Source: Lentisphaerota bacterium
Lineage (GTDB): Bacteria; Verrucomicrobiota; Lentisphaeria; Victivallales; GWF2-50-93
Direction of reading: 5' to 3'
DNA length: 13,874 nt
Assembly: GCA_025360875.1 (NCBI GenBank)
Contig: JANYBI010000494.1
Location: forward strand, 1 to 13,874
Below the pieces are notes generated by a model. It was not told the origin of the DNA, searched no databases, and worked only from the letters and a program-made list of their open reading frames with translations. The translations under genes were made by a program, and so were the position numbers. This document shows positions 1 to 4,819 of the stretch, in pieces (the stretch's first letter is position 1; every line of letters starts with the position of its first letter).

Positions 1-575
1 TCGGGTTCGGCGGCTCGTGTTTCAAGAAGGACATCCTGAACCTCGTATACCTCTGCGAATATTACGGACTCCCAGAAGTTGCAGCCTACTGGGAGGAAGT
101 CGTCAAGATAAACGATTTCCAGGAAAAACGCTTCGTCAAGAATGTCGTGAAGAACATGTTCAACACCGTGGCCGGCAAGAAAATCGCCGTCTTCGGGTTT
201 GCTTTCAAGGCCGATACGGGCGACACGCGCGAATCACCGGCGATTTATGTGTCCAGGATGCTACTGGACGAAAAAGCCGAACTGGCGATATGCGATCCGG
301 AGGCTCTTGAGAACGCGAAAAGGGATCTTGCGGACGACAAAGGCAAATTCGAGTTCATCAACGATCCCTATAAATGCGCAAAAAACGCGCACGCCGTCCT
401 GATCCTCACGGAATGGAACCAGTTCAAAAAGCTCGACTATAAGAAGATATATGCATCAATGGAGAAACCGGCCTTCATATTCGACGGCAGGAACATCCTC
501 GACCATAAGGAACTCTTCAAGATCGGATTCAATGTCTTCCCGATCGGCAGCACCAAGCTGACACACCTGAAATAA
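1..575 (+). CDS. UDP-glucose/nucleotide-sugar 6-dehydrogenase, C-terminal part (5' end outside window)
   Basis: The reading frame is open from position 3 to the stop at 573-575, giving about 190 visible residues. The visible part begins with GFGGSCFKKD, the catalytic-cysteine motif of the UDP-glucose/GDP-mannose dehydrogenase family; the Cys is the nucleophile for the two-step oxidation of the nucleotide sugar to a uronate. It continues with the conserved dimer and C-terminal substrate-binding regions, including GFAFKADTGDTRESPA and FDGRNIL. The enzyme is cytoplasmic, NAD-dependent, and supplies precursors for exopolysaccharide, capsule or LPS. UDP-glucose is the most likely substrate from the GFGGSCFKKD and FKADTGDTRES motifs, but GDP-mannose or UDP-sugar relatives cannot be excluded without the NAD-binding half. 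It is on the opposite strand to the cassette array and ends just before a palindromic terminator, so it marks the edge of the ordinary chromosome. Confidence 0.93.
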   Translation, partial: GFGGSCFKKDILNLVYLCEYYGLPEVAAYWEEVVKINDFQEKRFVKNVVKNMFNTVAGKKIAVFGFAFKADTGDTRESPAIYVSRMLLDEKAELAICDPEALENAKRDLADDKGKFEFINDPYKCAKNAHAVLILTEWNQFKKLDYKKIYASMEKPAFIFDGRNILDHKELFKIGFNVFPIGSTKLTHLK

Positions 576-599
576 TAAAATTTTGCCGGCAAAATTTTA
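576..599 (+). terminator. Perfect palindrome / intrinsic terminator after the dehydrogenase
   Basis: A perfect 24-bp palindrome begins one base after the stop codon. As RNA it forms a stem of A/T-rich arms around a CCGG loop, with a 3' arm rich in U. Because it is palindromic it could stop transcription from both sides, including read-through from the cassette array on the minus strand. Position and U-rich 3' arm support a terminator; this is an inference from sequence only. Confidence 0.6.
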
Positions 600-649
600 T
601 ATTTGCAATAGCATCTTTGTGAATTTCAGGAAAAGCGTTGTCAGGGATA

Positions 650-704
650 AAGATTTCAACCGCTCGCTGCGGAATTCTCTCGCGAGGCTCATTTCGAGGA
701 AGCC
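650..704 (-). repeat. 55-bp repeat, copy 1 (inverted relative to copy 2 at 4712-4766)
   Basis: On the minus strand this 55-bp segment matches the plus-strand segment 4712-4766 at 49 of 55 positions with no gaps. Homology stops sharply at both ends. The six differences are not biased toward third codon positions in any shared frame, so it looks like a nucleotide repeat rather than a conserved peptide. This copy overlaps the 3' half of the last attC site and the stop codon of the methyltransferase gene. Confidence 0.8.
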
Positions 705-749
705 GCGCCCGGCGCGGGTTCCGATGTCGCGTGCGAGGCGTTGTTCGGC
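654..749 (-). other. attC site of the methyltransferase cassette (long, divergent type)
   Basis: R'' (GCCGAAC on the minus strand, 743-749) is the reverse complement of the first bases of its own cassette (TTCGGCA near 1579), an eight-base agreement counting the core G. The candidate R' is GTTGAAA (654-660). On the plus strand the arms CGCTCGC (661-667) and GCGAGGCG (733-740) pair with one bulged G, resembling the extrahelical base of folded attC, and an inner hairpin CCGCGCC/GGCGCGG caps it. The R' end is less certain because the segment 650-704 is also a dispersed repeat. Confidence 0.6.
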
Positions 750-1558
750 AGTCCTTGCTTGACCCCGAATGCCTTGAAGAACGTATAGCAGAAGGTACCT
801 CCGATCTGGGCTGTCCTGTTAAGATCAGATATTCCTTGATCGAACGTATCACCTGCAATCAAACCTGCCATGATCGCTGATTCGCGGACCCCTTCGATCA
901 TGGCCGTGAAAGTCTTCCTGGTGAAACCGTCGACGAGAGACGGCTTGCTTGAATCAACATAGACCATACGAGGTGAGACGTGGACGTCATGGTATCCGGC
1001 CTTGCACAAGAAGGGATACAAAGCTCTTCCAACATTCGCGTTGCCACCGGCACGCCGTTGGAGTTCCACCTGACACTGGATAGCCTGATGCGCAGCCAAA
1101 CTGTCTGGATGGAAATAGGCCGATCCATGATCCCCTTCTATGACCGTGATGGTTCCTCCGGGCACGATCATGTCCTTGAGAATCCTCAGCGCCTCAACAG
1201 GTTCGGGCAAATGCTCCAAGACAAAGCAAACAAAGACGTGGTCAAATGATTCCGACCGATAGGGCAACTTGAATATGTCAGCTTGCTCGACGCTCACATT
1301 CTTCAACTCCGCAGACAAGGCTCGTTGTCTTGCCTCTGCGACGGATGCTGCTGAAATGTCGACGGATGTGATCTGTGCGTCCGGACTGTTATGCGCCAAG
1401 GTCACGGTCTGAGCTCCGACGCCGCAGCCCGCTTCCAGGACACGACTGCCTGCTGGATATGAGGTGTCTGAATGCAGCAAATCGACCAGGGTTGACGCCT
1501 GATCCTGCAGCCGCATGGCTTCCCGTGAATCGTAACCGTGGACGTAAGTCTTCTTCAT
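689..1558 (-). CDS. Class I SAM-dependent methyltransferase (cassette gene)
   Basis: A 289-residue protein. I chose the ATG at 1558 because GGAG lies six bases upstream and the cassette boundary is at 1579-1580; the longer frame to 1621 would run across the neighbouring attC site. It shows the Rossmann methyltransferase motifs: motif I VLEAGCGVG (residues 40-48), acidic VDIS (66-69), an acidic D94 before the fourth strand, FVLEHLPEP (112-120) and VPGGT (132-136). The fold is that of UbiE/type-11-like enzymes acting on small molecules; the substrate cannot be read from sequence. The last 20 or so residues (from LPNNAS onward) are encoded by the attC site and are probably not part of the folded enzyme. 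It is more GC-rich than the five cassettes upstream, suggesting a different donor. Confidence 0.85.
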   Translation of the reverse strand: MKKTYVHGYDSREAMRLQDQASTLVDLLHSDTSYPAGSRVLEAGCGVGAQTVTLAHNSPDAQITSVDISAASVAEARQRALSAELKNVSVEQADIFKLPYRSESFDHVFVCFVLEHLPEPVEALRILKDMIVPGGTITVIEGDHGSAYFHPDSLAAHQAIQCQVELQRRAGGNANVGRALYPFLCKAGYHDVHVSPRMVYVDSSKPSLVDGFTRKTFTAMIEGVRESAIMAGLIAGDTFDQGISDLNRTAQIGGTFCYTFFKAFGVKQGLPNNASHATSEPAPGAASSK

Positions 1559-1573
1559 GTTTCTCCGTCTAGT

Positions 1574-1635
1574 GCCGAACGCTCTCCTATCTGCCGACCT
1601 GCGAAAGCAGGTTGGCAGCATGGGTATCGTTATGA
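1574..1635 (-). other. attC site between zinc-ribbon cassette and methyltransferase cassette
   Basis: A 62-bp imperfect palindrome. R' is GTTCGGC (1574-1580, minus strand, within GCGTTCGGC) and R'' is TCATAAC (1629-1635). The central stem CTGCCGACCTGC-GAAA-GCAGGTTGGCAG (1591-1618) pairs throughout, with one G-T. R'' with its neighbour (ATCATAAC) is the reverse complement of the start of the 98-aa cassette (G+TTATGAT). It is nearly identical to the site at 2371-2432 over the central 45 bases. Confidence 0.85.
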
Positions 1636-1650
1636 TTTATTGTATGCATT

Positions 1651-1947
1651 TTATTTCTTTGCAAAAAGGTAAACAAGATAGGCACCGAGAAAAATGATTA
1701 AGAGGAATAGCATAAGAACAATACACATCATAATACGAGGCCAATAAACTACTCTCCATCTATCACATCTTGGACAATATTCTTCCCATTTAGTCCAAGT
1801 TACTGGGCCAATTTCTTTGCCATCAACATAAGCAGATGGAGATCCCCCTCCGATAAGATGACCAACTAGCTTTTCTCTACATTTATTACAATAGTTCTCT
1901 TTTTTGATTTCAACATTAGAACTATTATTCATTTTTGTATTTGCCAT
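1651..1947 (-). CDS. Small zinc-ribbon membrane protein (cassette gene), 98 aa
   Basis: I do not recognise a named family. The protein has two CxxC knuckles, C20-N-K-C23 and C58-P-R-C61, likely one zinc-ribbon or rubredoxin-like knuckle pair facing the cytoplasm. A hydrophobic helix at about residues 72-94 follows, ending in LFAKK, so it is probably a tail-anchored membrane protein. The ATG at 1947 is 26 bases from the cassette start; no clear Shine-Dalgarno is visible. It is the only gene in its cassette, its stop lies 16 bases before R'' of the attC, and it is AT-rich. Expression would depend on read-through from upstream cassettes or a promoter upstream of the array. Confidence 0.75.
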   Translation of the reverse strand: MANTKMNNSSNVEIKKENYCNKCREKLVGHLIGGGSPSAYVDGKEIGPVTWTKWEEYCPRCDRWRVVYWPRIMMCIVLMLFLLIIFLGAYLVYLFAKK

Positions 1948-1967
1948 GGCTAATTATCAATTCTTTA

Positions 1968-2025
1968 TCATAACGCTCGAATATCTGGGCGGCGGAACGC
2001 CGTCACCAGCATATGTTAGTTGGAT
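1968..2025 (-). other. attC site between DUF2019-like and zinc-ribbon cassettes
   Basis: A 58-bp site. R' is GTTATGA (minus, 1968-1974) inside GCGTTATGA. R'' is ATCCAAC (2019-2025), fitting the RYYYAAC consensus. The central hairpin is CTGG..GGCG-GAA-CGCC..CCAG (1985-2009). R'' (GTATCCAAC) differs by one extra base from the complement of its cassette start (TTGATAC). It is the most divergent of the short sites. Confidence 0.75.
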
Positions 2026-2026
2026 A

Positions 2027-2365
2027 CTATTTTTTCTTAGCTTTATAGTCCCTTAGCCACCATTTTTCGCCTAAGGCATCTGGCCCATCGCCCTTGGCAA
2101 GAGCTTCAATGATTTTCAGACATTTTTCTTCTACCTGTGTATCTACTTGTGTCTTTTCGAGTAGTTGGTGAGCAAGCCATTTAGCACTTGTAGGCTCATC
2201 AAGCAAGGGGAAAAAGGCTGAGATGGAGTCTGCCCCTTGCTGTGCTGCCGATGTAATAAGCTTGTACATCTTGTTTGCGGCTCTATTGTGTTGTCTGACC
2301 GATTTTTTGTCGGCATAATTCGTCTGTTCGCAAATAGCCGCGCATTGTCTGTATTCTTCAATCAT
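2027..2365 (-). CDS. DUF2019-like small helical protein (cassette gene), 112 aa
   Basis: A 112-residue, mostly helical cytoplasmic protein with no signal or membrane segment. The pattern of an N-terminal helix with RxHNRAANKMYKLI, a central LLDEPTSAKWLAHQLLE segment and a C-terminal GPDALGEKWWLRDYK resembles DUF2019 proteins, short HEAT-like repeat proteins of unknown function. That resemblance is from memory of the pattern and is only moderately secure. The ATG at 2365 is 11 bases from the cassette start, so translation has almost no leader and no Shine-Dalgarno. The stop codon sits one base before the R'' box of the attC, a typical cassette arrangement. No catalytic motif is visible. Confidence 0.75.
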   Translation of the reverse strand: MIEEYRQCAAICEQTNYADKKSVRQHNRAANKMYKLITSAAQQGADSISAFFPLLDEPTSAKWLAHQLLEKTQVDTQVEEKCLKIIEALAKGDGPDALGEKWWLRDYKAKKK

Positions 2366-2370
2366 TGTCG

Positions 2371-2432
2371 TATCAACGCCCTCCTATCTGCCGACCTGCG
2401 AAAGCAGGTTGGCAGCATGGGCATAGTTCTAA
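2371..2432 (-). other. attC site between 82-aa and DUF2019-like cassettes
   Basis: A 62-bp site. R' is GTTGATA (2371-2377, minus) preceded by GC; R'' is TTAGAAC (2426-2432). R'' extended (ATTTAGAAC) is the exact reverse complement of the start of the 82-aa cassette (G+TTCTAAAT). The stem CTGCCGACCTGC/GCAGGTTGGCAG with GAAA loop is the same as in the site at 1574-1635. R'' overlaps the stop codon of the 82-aa gene. Confidence 0.87.
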
Positions 2433-2677
2433 ATTATTTTCTTTATGTATTCCGGTTCAATCCAAATCGTATCTGTCAATTTCTTGAATTTTCCCGTAGT
2501 CTCTTTGGATACATCAAGTTCAATCAAAAGATATCCTTGCTGATTGTCCAAATTTTCTATCGGAAAGATCTTCCCTTTGCATTTTTTAAAAATTTCAATT
2601 GTCTCTTTGGGCATCCCTTTTATTTCCTTCGGGACACGTAAGACTTTTACAAAATCGCCTTTTGATAATTTCATCAT
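2429..2677 (-). CDS. Small hypothetical protein (cassette gene), 82 aa
   Basis: I do not recognise a named family. An 82-residue, beta-rich, soluble protein. The opening LSKGDFVKVLRVP, the glycine-containing turn QQGYLLIELDV and the ending DTIWIEPEYIKKII suggest a small SH3-like or KOW-like barrel; this is inference from strand pattern only. Two ATGs are adjacent (2677 and 2674). The first is 18 bases from the cassette start, without a Shine-Dalgarno. The stop codon overlaps the R'' box of the attC, so the coding sequence uses nearly the whole cassette. It is AT-rich like its neighbours. Confidence 0.72.
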   Translation of the reverse strand: MMKLSKGDFVKVLRVPKEIKGMPKETIEIFKKCKGKIFPIENLDNQQGYLLIELDVSKETTGKFKKLTDTIWIEPEYIKKII

Positions 2678-2689
2678 TATAATGTGTAT

Positions 2690-2751
2690 TTAGAACGCCT
2701 ATCTATCTGCTGCCCTGCGGAGCAGGGTTGGCAGAATGGGAATCGTTAGAT
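2690..2751 (-). other. attC site between 141-aa and 82-aa cassettes
   Basis: A 62-bp site. R' is GTTCTAA (2690-2696, minus) in GGCGTTCTAA; R'' is ATCTAAC (2745-2751), an exact fit to RYYYAAC. CAATCTAAC is the exact reverse complement of the start of the 141-aa cassette (G+TTAGATTG). The central stem CTGCTGCCCTGC-GGA-GCAGGGTTGGCAG is a variant of the one at 1574-1635 and 2371-2432. The 141-aa gene runs through most of this site before its stop. Confidence 0.87.
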
Positions 2752-3128
2752 TGTTTATTGTATTCAATCAAGCAATTTCCAGCATTTGCAACTAAACCAT
2801 GAGCGGCATCATTTACTCCATATGATGCAGTAGGATACTCTTCATTATCATACCAAGTAAAGACAGGAAATATTAGCTTTTCCTTATACCACGGATCTTC
2901 AGTTACCGATCGATATAACGAAGAGGCAATCAGATGAGAATCTGGTAAGACAATTTCAGATTCGCCTTTCCGGATTGCTTCAATAATCCCATGAGCATAA
3001 GACAATCTGAGAATTTGTCCATACAAGAACTCAATTCTTGCTCCACGAACTGAACCGGTAACATAACCGATGAGGAATACGGCAATCAAGACGAGGCATA
3101 TTACAAGGATGTGTATTGCTTTCTTCAT
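2703..3128 (-). CDS. Membrane-anchored hypothetical protein (cassette gene), 141 aa
   Basis: I do not recognise the family. The ATG at 3128 has GGAG eight bases upstream. Residues 1-4 (MKKA) precede a hydrophobic stretch to about residue 25 (IHILVICLVLIAVFLIGYV), a signal anchor or uncleaved signal peptide, so the remaining 115 or so residues are likely extracytoplasmic. The exported part contains a YxxxLRLSYAHGIIEAIRKGE helix and a later aromatic FTWYDNEEYPTAS stretch. The final 15 residues or so (after IEYNKQ) are encoded inside the attC palindrome and read SNDSHSANPAPQGSR, a low-complexity tail with no expected function. No catalytic residues stand out. It is the best-translated cassette gene by Shine-Dalgarno strength. 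Confidence 0.73.
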   Translation of the reverse strand: MKKAIHILVICLVLIAVFLIGYVTGSVRGARIEFLYGQILRLSYAHGIIEAIRKGESEIVLPDSHLIASSLYRSVTEDPWYKEKLIFPVFTWYDNEEYPTASYGVNDAAHGLVANAGNCLIEYNKQSNDSHSANPAPQGSR

Positions 3129-3146
3129 AAATATTCTCCAATTTCA

Positions 3147-3209
3147 ATCTAACGCCTCAGCCTCTGGCAACCGAGTGGAACGAGGTTGCCAGCAGGCGCA
3201 TGGTTATAA
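3147..3209 (-). other. attC site between 66-aa and 141-aa cassettes
   Basis: A 63-bp site. R' is the classical GCGTTAGAT (core GTTAGAT, 3147-3153, minus). R'' is TTATAAC (3203-3209), and GTTTATAAC is the exact reverse complement of the first bases of the 66-aa cassette (G+TTATAAAC). The arms GCCTCAGCCTCTGGCAACC and GGTTGCCAGCAGGCGC pair with unpaired bases, a typical attC fold. It is less similar to the other sites in its central stem. Confidence 0.87.
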
Positions 3210-3226
3210 ACTCTATAATTTTTAAA

Positions 3227-3427
3227 TTATTTCGTATCCTTTTCATCCAATTCTTTTAATAATTCTTCTGATTTTGGGCTTTGCTCTTTTATCGTTGAAT
3301 TAATATCATCATAAATAATTGGTTCTTGCTTCTTAAAATATTTGAGTATGACAAACGCCAAAATAGCAACCATGGCAAAGAACAGTATAAATAAAATGAC
3401 TCTAGATGTTTTCTTTTTATCAATCAT
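3227..3427 (-). CDS. Single-pass small membrane protein (cassette gene), 66 aa
   Basis: I do not recognise the family. A 66-residue protein with a basic N-terminus (MIDKKKTSR), one hydrophobic helix (about residues 9-30) and a charged C-terminal tail of about 35 residues rich in Glu and Lys. It is likely an inner-membrane protein with the tail outside or inside; topology by the positive-inside rule puts the short N-terminus in the cytoplasm, but KYFKK after the helix argues the reverse. The ATG at 3427 is 12 bases after the cassette boundary. It is the first cassette visible, next to the attI-like side of the array. Very AT-rich; a small size and lack of homology features make it the least certain gene of the array. 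Confidence 0.65.
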   Translation of the reverse strand: MIDKKKTSRVILFILFFAMVAILAFVILKYFKKQEPIIYDDINSTIKEQSPKSEELLKELDEKDTK

Positions 3428-3431
3428 TTAT

Positions 3432-3440
3432 GTTTATAAC
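3432..3440 (-). other. Core recombination site at the upstream end of the array (attI-like or attC-derived)
   Basis: On the minus strand the sequence AGAAAAACA-GTTATAAAC marks the start of the first cassette: GTTATAAAC is the exact complement of that cassette's R'' box. The A-rich bases before the core recall the AAAACAAAGTTAG context of attI1. There is no attC palindrome upstream of this core within 200 bases, so an attI site or a scarred junction is more likely than another cassette. No integrase gene accompanies it. Confidence 0.5.
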
Positions 3441-3691
3441 TGTTTTTCTACGTATGTACCTTTTATCCGGTAAATAGTTATCAAATTCAAAAAAATCCCG
3501 AGATATGTACAATAAATATTGAAAAGCTGCGTTATCTAATATAAAATAGGCTAACAATATATGCTAATAAAAGGGCTGATATACGTTTTACAAGGTTATT
3601 ATCCCTGTTGACCGTATGTACGCTTTATCAGGGATTCCAGTTATAATATAATTGCTACAACAAGAAAGGCAAGGCATCATGGACACTTATA
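3441..3691. other. Gene-free stretch upstream of the array
   Basis: No convincing coding frame occurs here. The stretch is strongly AT-rich. It holds two copies of a 20-bp direct repeat with the pattern CGTATGTAC..TTTATC.GG (3451-3470 and 3613-3632, 17 of 20 identical), about 160 bases apart, and a 7-bp ATCCCTG/CAGGGAT inverted pair around the second copy (3601-3607 and 3629-3635). If this is the attI region, these repeats could be integrase accessory binding sites; that is speculation. Confidence 0.5.
3643..3672 (-). promoter_or_regulatory. Possible promoter reading into the cassette array
   Basis: On the minus strand TTGCCT (3667-3672) and TATTAT (3643-3648) are separated by 18 bases and point toward the array, with the -10 about 200 bases upstream of the first core site. 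Integron Pc promoters lie at a similar distance. The surrounding DNA is AT-rich, where such matches arise easily by chance. Confidence 0.28.
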
Positions 3692-4016
3692 GGAAGACGG
3701 TGCCATGCCAATGCCGTTAACTTAAATATATCATGTTAATATCTTGCTAGTAAGATGTATGCGTGAATCCTGAAGGGATTGAATATTATAGCCTGTGGTT
3801 TCAACCACAGGGCATATGATAATAAATGACACGTCCTGTAGGGACGGAATATATTTCGCCCCTACAGGGCGAATCAATTTTGGTTTTCGATACCTATGGT
3901 TGAAACCATAGGCTATGTTATTCAACGCATTCCATGCGTAAAGATGAAGCAATCAATTTATCATATTATCAAGATGTTATGCTTAAGTTAACGGCATTGG
4001 CATGGCACTGTCTGCC
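3692..4016. mobile_element. MITE-like element made of nested hairpins
   Basis: Exact 26-bp terminal inverted repeats (3700-3725 and 3983-4008, beginning GTGCCATGCCAATGCCGTTA) extend outward eight more bases with two mismatches. Between them are six short hairpins: AATCC/GGATT (3766-3780), CCTGTGGTT/AACCACAGG (3792-3811), CGTCC/GGACG (3832-3846), TTCGCCC/GGGCGAA (3855-3873), CCTATGGTT/AACCATAGG (3893-3912), ACGCAT/ATGCGT (3925-3939). Hairpins 2 and 5, and 3 and 4, are mirror copies, so the whole unit can fold as one large cruciform. The open frame inside has no protein-like character. It resembles non-autonomous, transposase-dependent palindromic repeats (REP/BIME or MITE type). No flanking target duplication is obvious. 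Confidence 0.7.
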
Positions 4017-4065
4017 ACTTGGCATTCTCCGGGACACGCTCAGAGCTATCTCCCGACTGTTCTAT

Positions 4066-4611
4066 TCATAGACTGTATCTATTTTCATATATATTTGGTT
4101 TTCCAAATAATTTTTCTAATTGCTTTTCAGTTATTGGGAATTTATAAAACTCTGTTTTATTAAAGTTGCCTATCACAGGGATTAATTCTTTCTGACGAAA
4201 TTCATCTGCTTCAAATAATACCAATTCCTCGCCATTGAAAACGAAGAAATAACCGTATATAAAATATACAACGTCAGCCTTTCCCTCCCACTCTTTTAGC
4301 CTTCCCTTAATGGCAACGCTCTTTTTAATACCAGGCAATTCACTTATTTTTCTAAAAGTCATTTCTTCTGTGGATATGATGTCAGAATCTGATAATTTTA
4401 TCGAAAACTTATTCTTTGACACATCAAAGGGTTCCGATGGAGTACCTATAGATATTGTTGAATAAATTGCTTTGCCACTTATCAATGCACCTCGAGTCCC
4501 AACGGCTTTAATATTATCTTTTATGTATGCAGTATAATGCCCCGTAAGCATACAAGCACTCAGGACAAAAGGAATTGATATTATCGAAAGAAGATATAAG
4601 AATGATTTCAT
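4066..4611 (-). CDS. Predicted lipoprotein of unknown function, 181 aa
   Basis: I chose the ATG at 4611 because AAGGA lies seven bases upstream and it opens directly with a signal peptide; the frame continues upstream to 4668 without a signal. Residues 1-20 (MKSFLYLLSIISIPFVLSAC) are a lipoprotein signal peptide with lipobox LSAC and Cys20 as the lipidated residue. The mature part, about 160 residues, is beta-rich and ends in FPITEKQLEKLFGKPNIYE, a helix-turn pattern seen at the start of BamE/SmpA-type domains, which is too little to assign. No attC follows its stop, so it is not a recognisable cassette, but it is AT-rich like the array and lies inside the block bounded by the 55-bp inverted repeats. 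The MITE-like element starts 50 bases after its stop. Confidence 0.8.
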   Translation of the reverse strand: MKSFLYLLSIISIPFVLSACMLTGHYTAYIKDNIKAVGTRGALISGKAIYSTISIGTPSEPFDVSKNKFSIKLSDSDIISTEEMTFRKISELPGIKKSVAIKGRLKEWEGKADVVYFIYGYFFVFNGEELVLFEADEFRQKELIPVIGNFNKTEFYKFPITEKQLEKLFGKPNIYENRYSL

Positions 4612-4819
4612 GAGTATCCTTGTTGGGCAAATAAATACCGGTGCCATTCCGCATAAGTTTTTTATCATGTGGGTATATCTCGCATACTATGCACATTTAT
4701 TTTTCTTTCCTGGCTTCCTCGAGATGAGCTTCCCGAGTGAATTCCTCAGCGAGCGGATGAAATCTTCAATCCGCCCTTCAAATGTATTTACCGGAGGCAG
4801 GCCCCCGAGAATTTCTGAA
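4612..4819. other. Intergenic stretch between lipoprotein and kinase
   Basis: About 200 bases without a gene. It holds the second copy of the 55-bp repeat (4712-4766). AT-rich up to 4711 and GC-richer after, so the composition changes at the repeat. I see no clear promoter or terminator. Confidence 0.5.
4712..4766 (+). repeat. 55-bp repeat, copy 2
   Basis: Matches the minus strand of 650-704 at 49 of 55 positions without gaps; GAATTCC and CAGCGAGCGG are shared blocks. The two copies are inverted and bracket about 4.1 kb that includes the cassette array, the MITE-like element and the lipoprotein gene. This copy has no R'' partner upstream, so it is not a complete attC. Confidence 0.8.

Larger units (their letters stand above)
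654..3440 (-). mobile_element. Integron gene-cassette array (six cassettes, no integrase in window)
   Basis: Six cassettes lie head to tail on the minus strand. Predicted cassette limits, taken between the G and TT of each core site, are 3153-3439, 2696-3152, 2377-2695, 1974-2376, 1580-1973 and about 660-1579. Each holds one gene with a very short leader (11-26 bases in the first, third, fourth, fifth and sixth) and ends in an attC-like palindrome of 58-63 bp, except the last, about 96 bp. Cassette starts and R'' boxes are reverse complements (for example start TTAGATTG with R'' CAATCTAAC), which is what excision to a circle requires. Three of the attC sites share a near-identical central stem, as in sedentary chromosomal integrons. 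No intI-like frame occurs here, so the array is CALIN-like or its integrase lies outside. Confidence 0.85.

Noticed and set aside
1559..1621. Longer start for the methyltransferase at 1621
   Set aside because: It would translate through the neighbouring attC stem; the ATG at 1558 has a Shine-Dalgarno and lies inside the cassette.
2237..2641. Open frame of 134 codons on the plus strand
   Set aside because: It spans an attC site and the antisense of two cassette genes; both have better frames with cassette-typical starts and stops.
3731..3952. Open frame of 73 codons inside the hairpin element
   Set aside because: It exists because the palindromic modules lack stops in this frame; its residues follow the mirror repeats and there is no start signal.
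3700..4008. CRISPR array
   Set aside because: The repeated units are mirror-image hairpins of differing sequence, not identical direct repeats with unique spacers.
4066..4611. Lipoprotein gene as a seventh integron cassette
   Set aside because: No attC-like palindrome follows its stop and its 5' side has no GTT core matching any R'' box, although its composition is similar.
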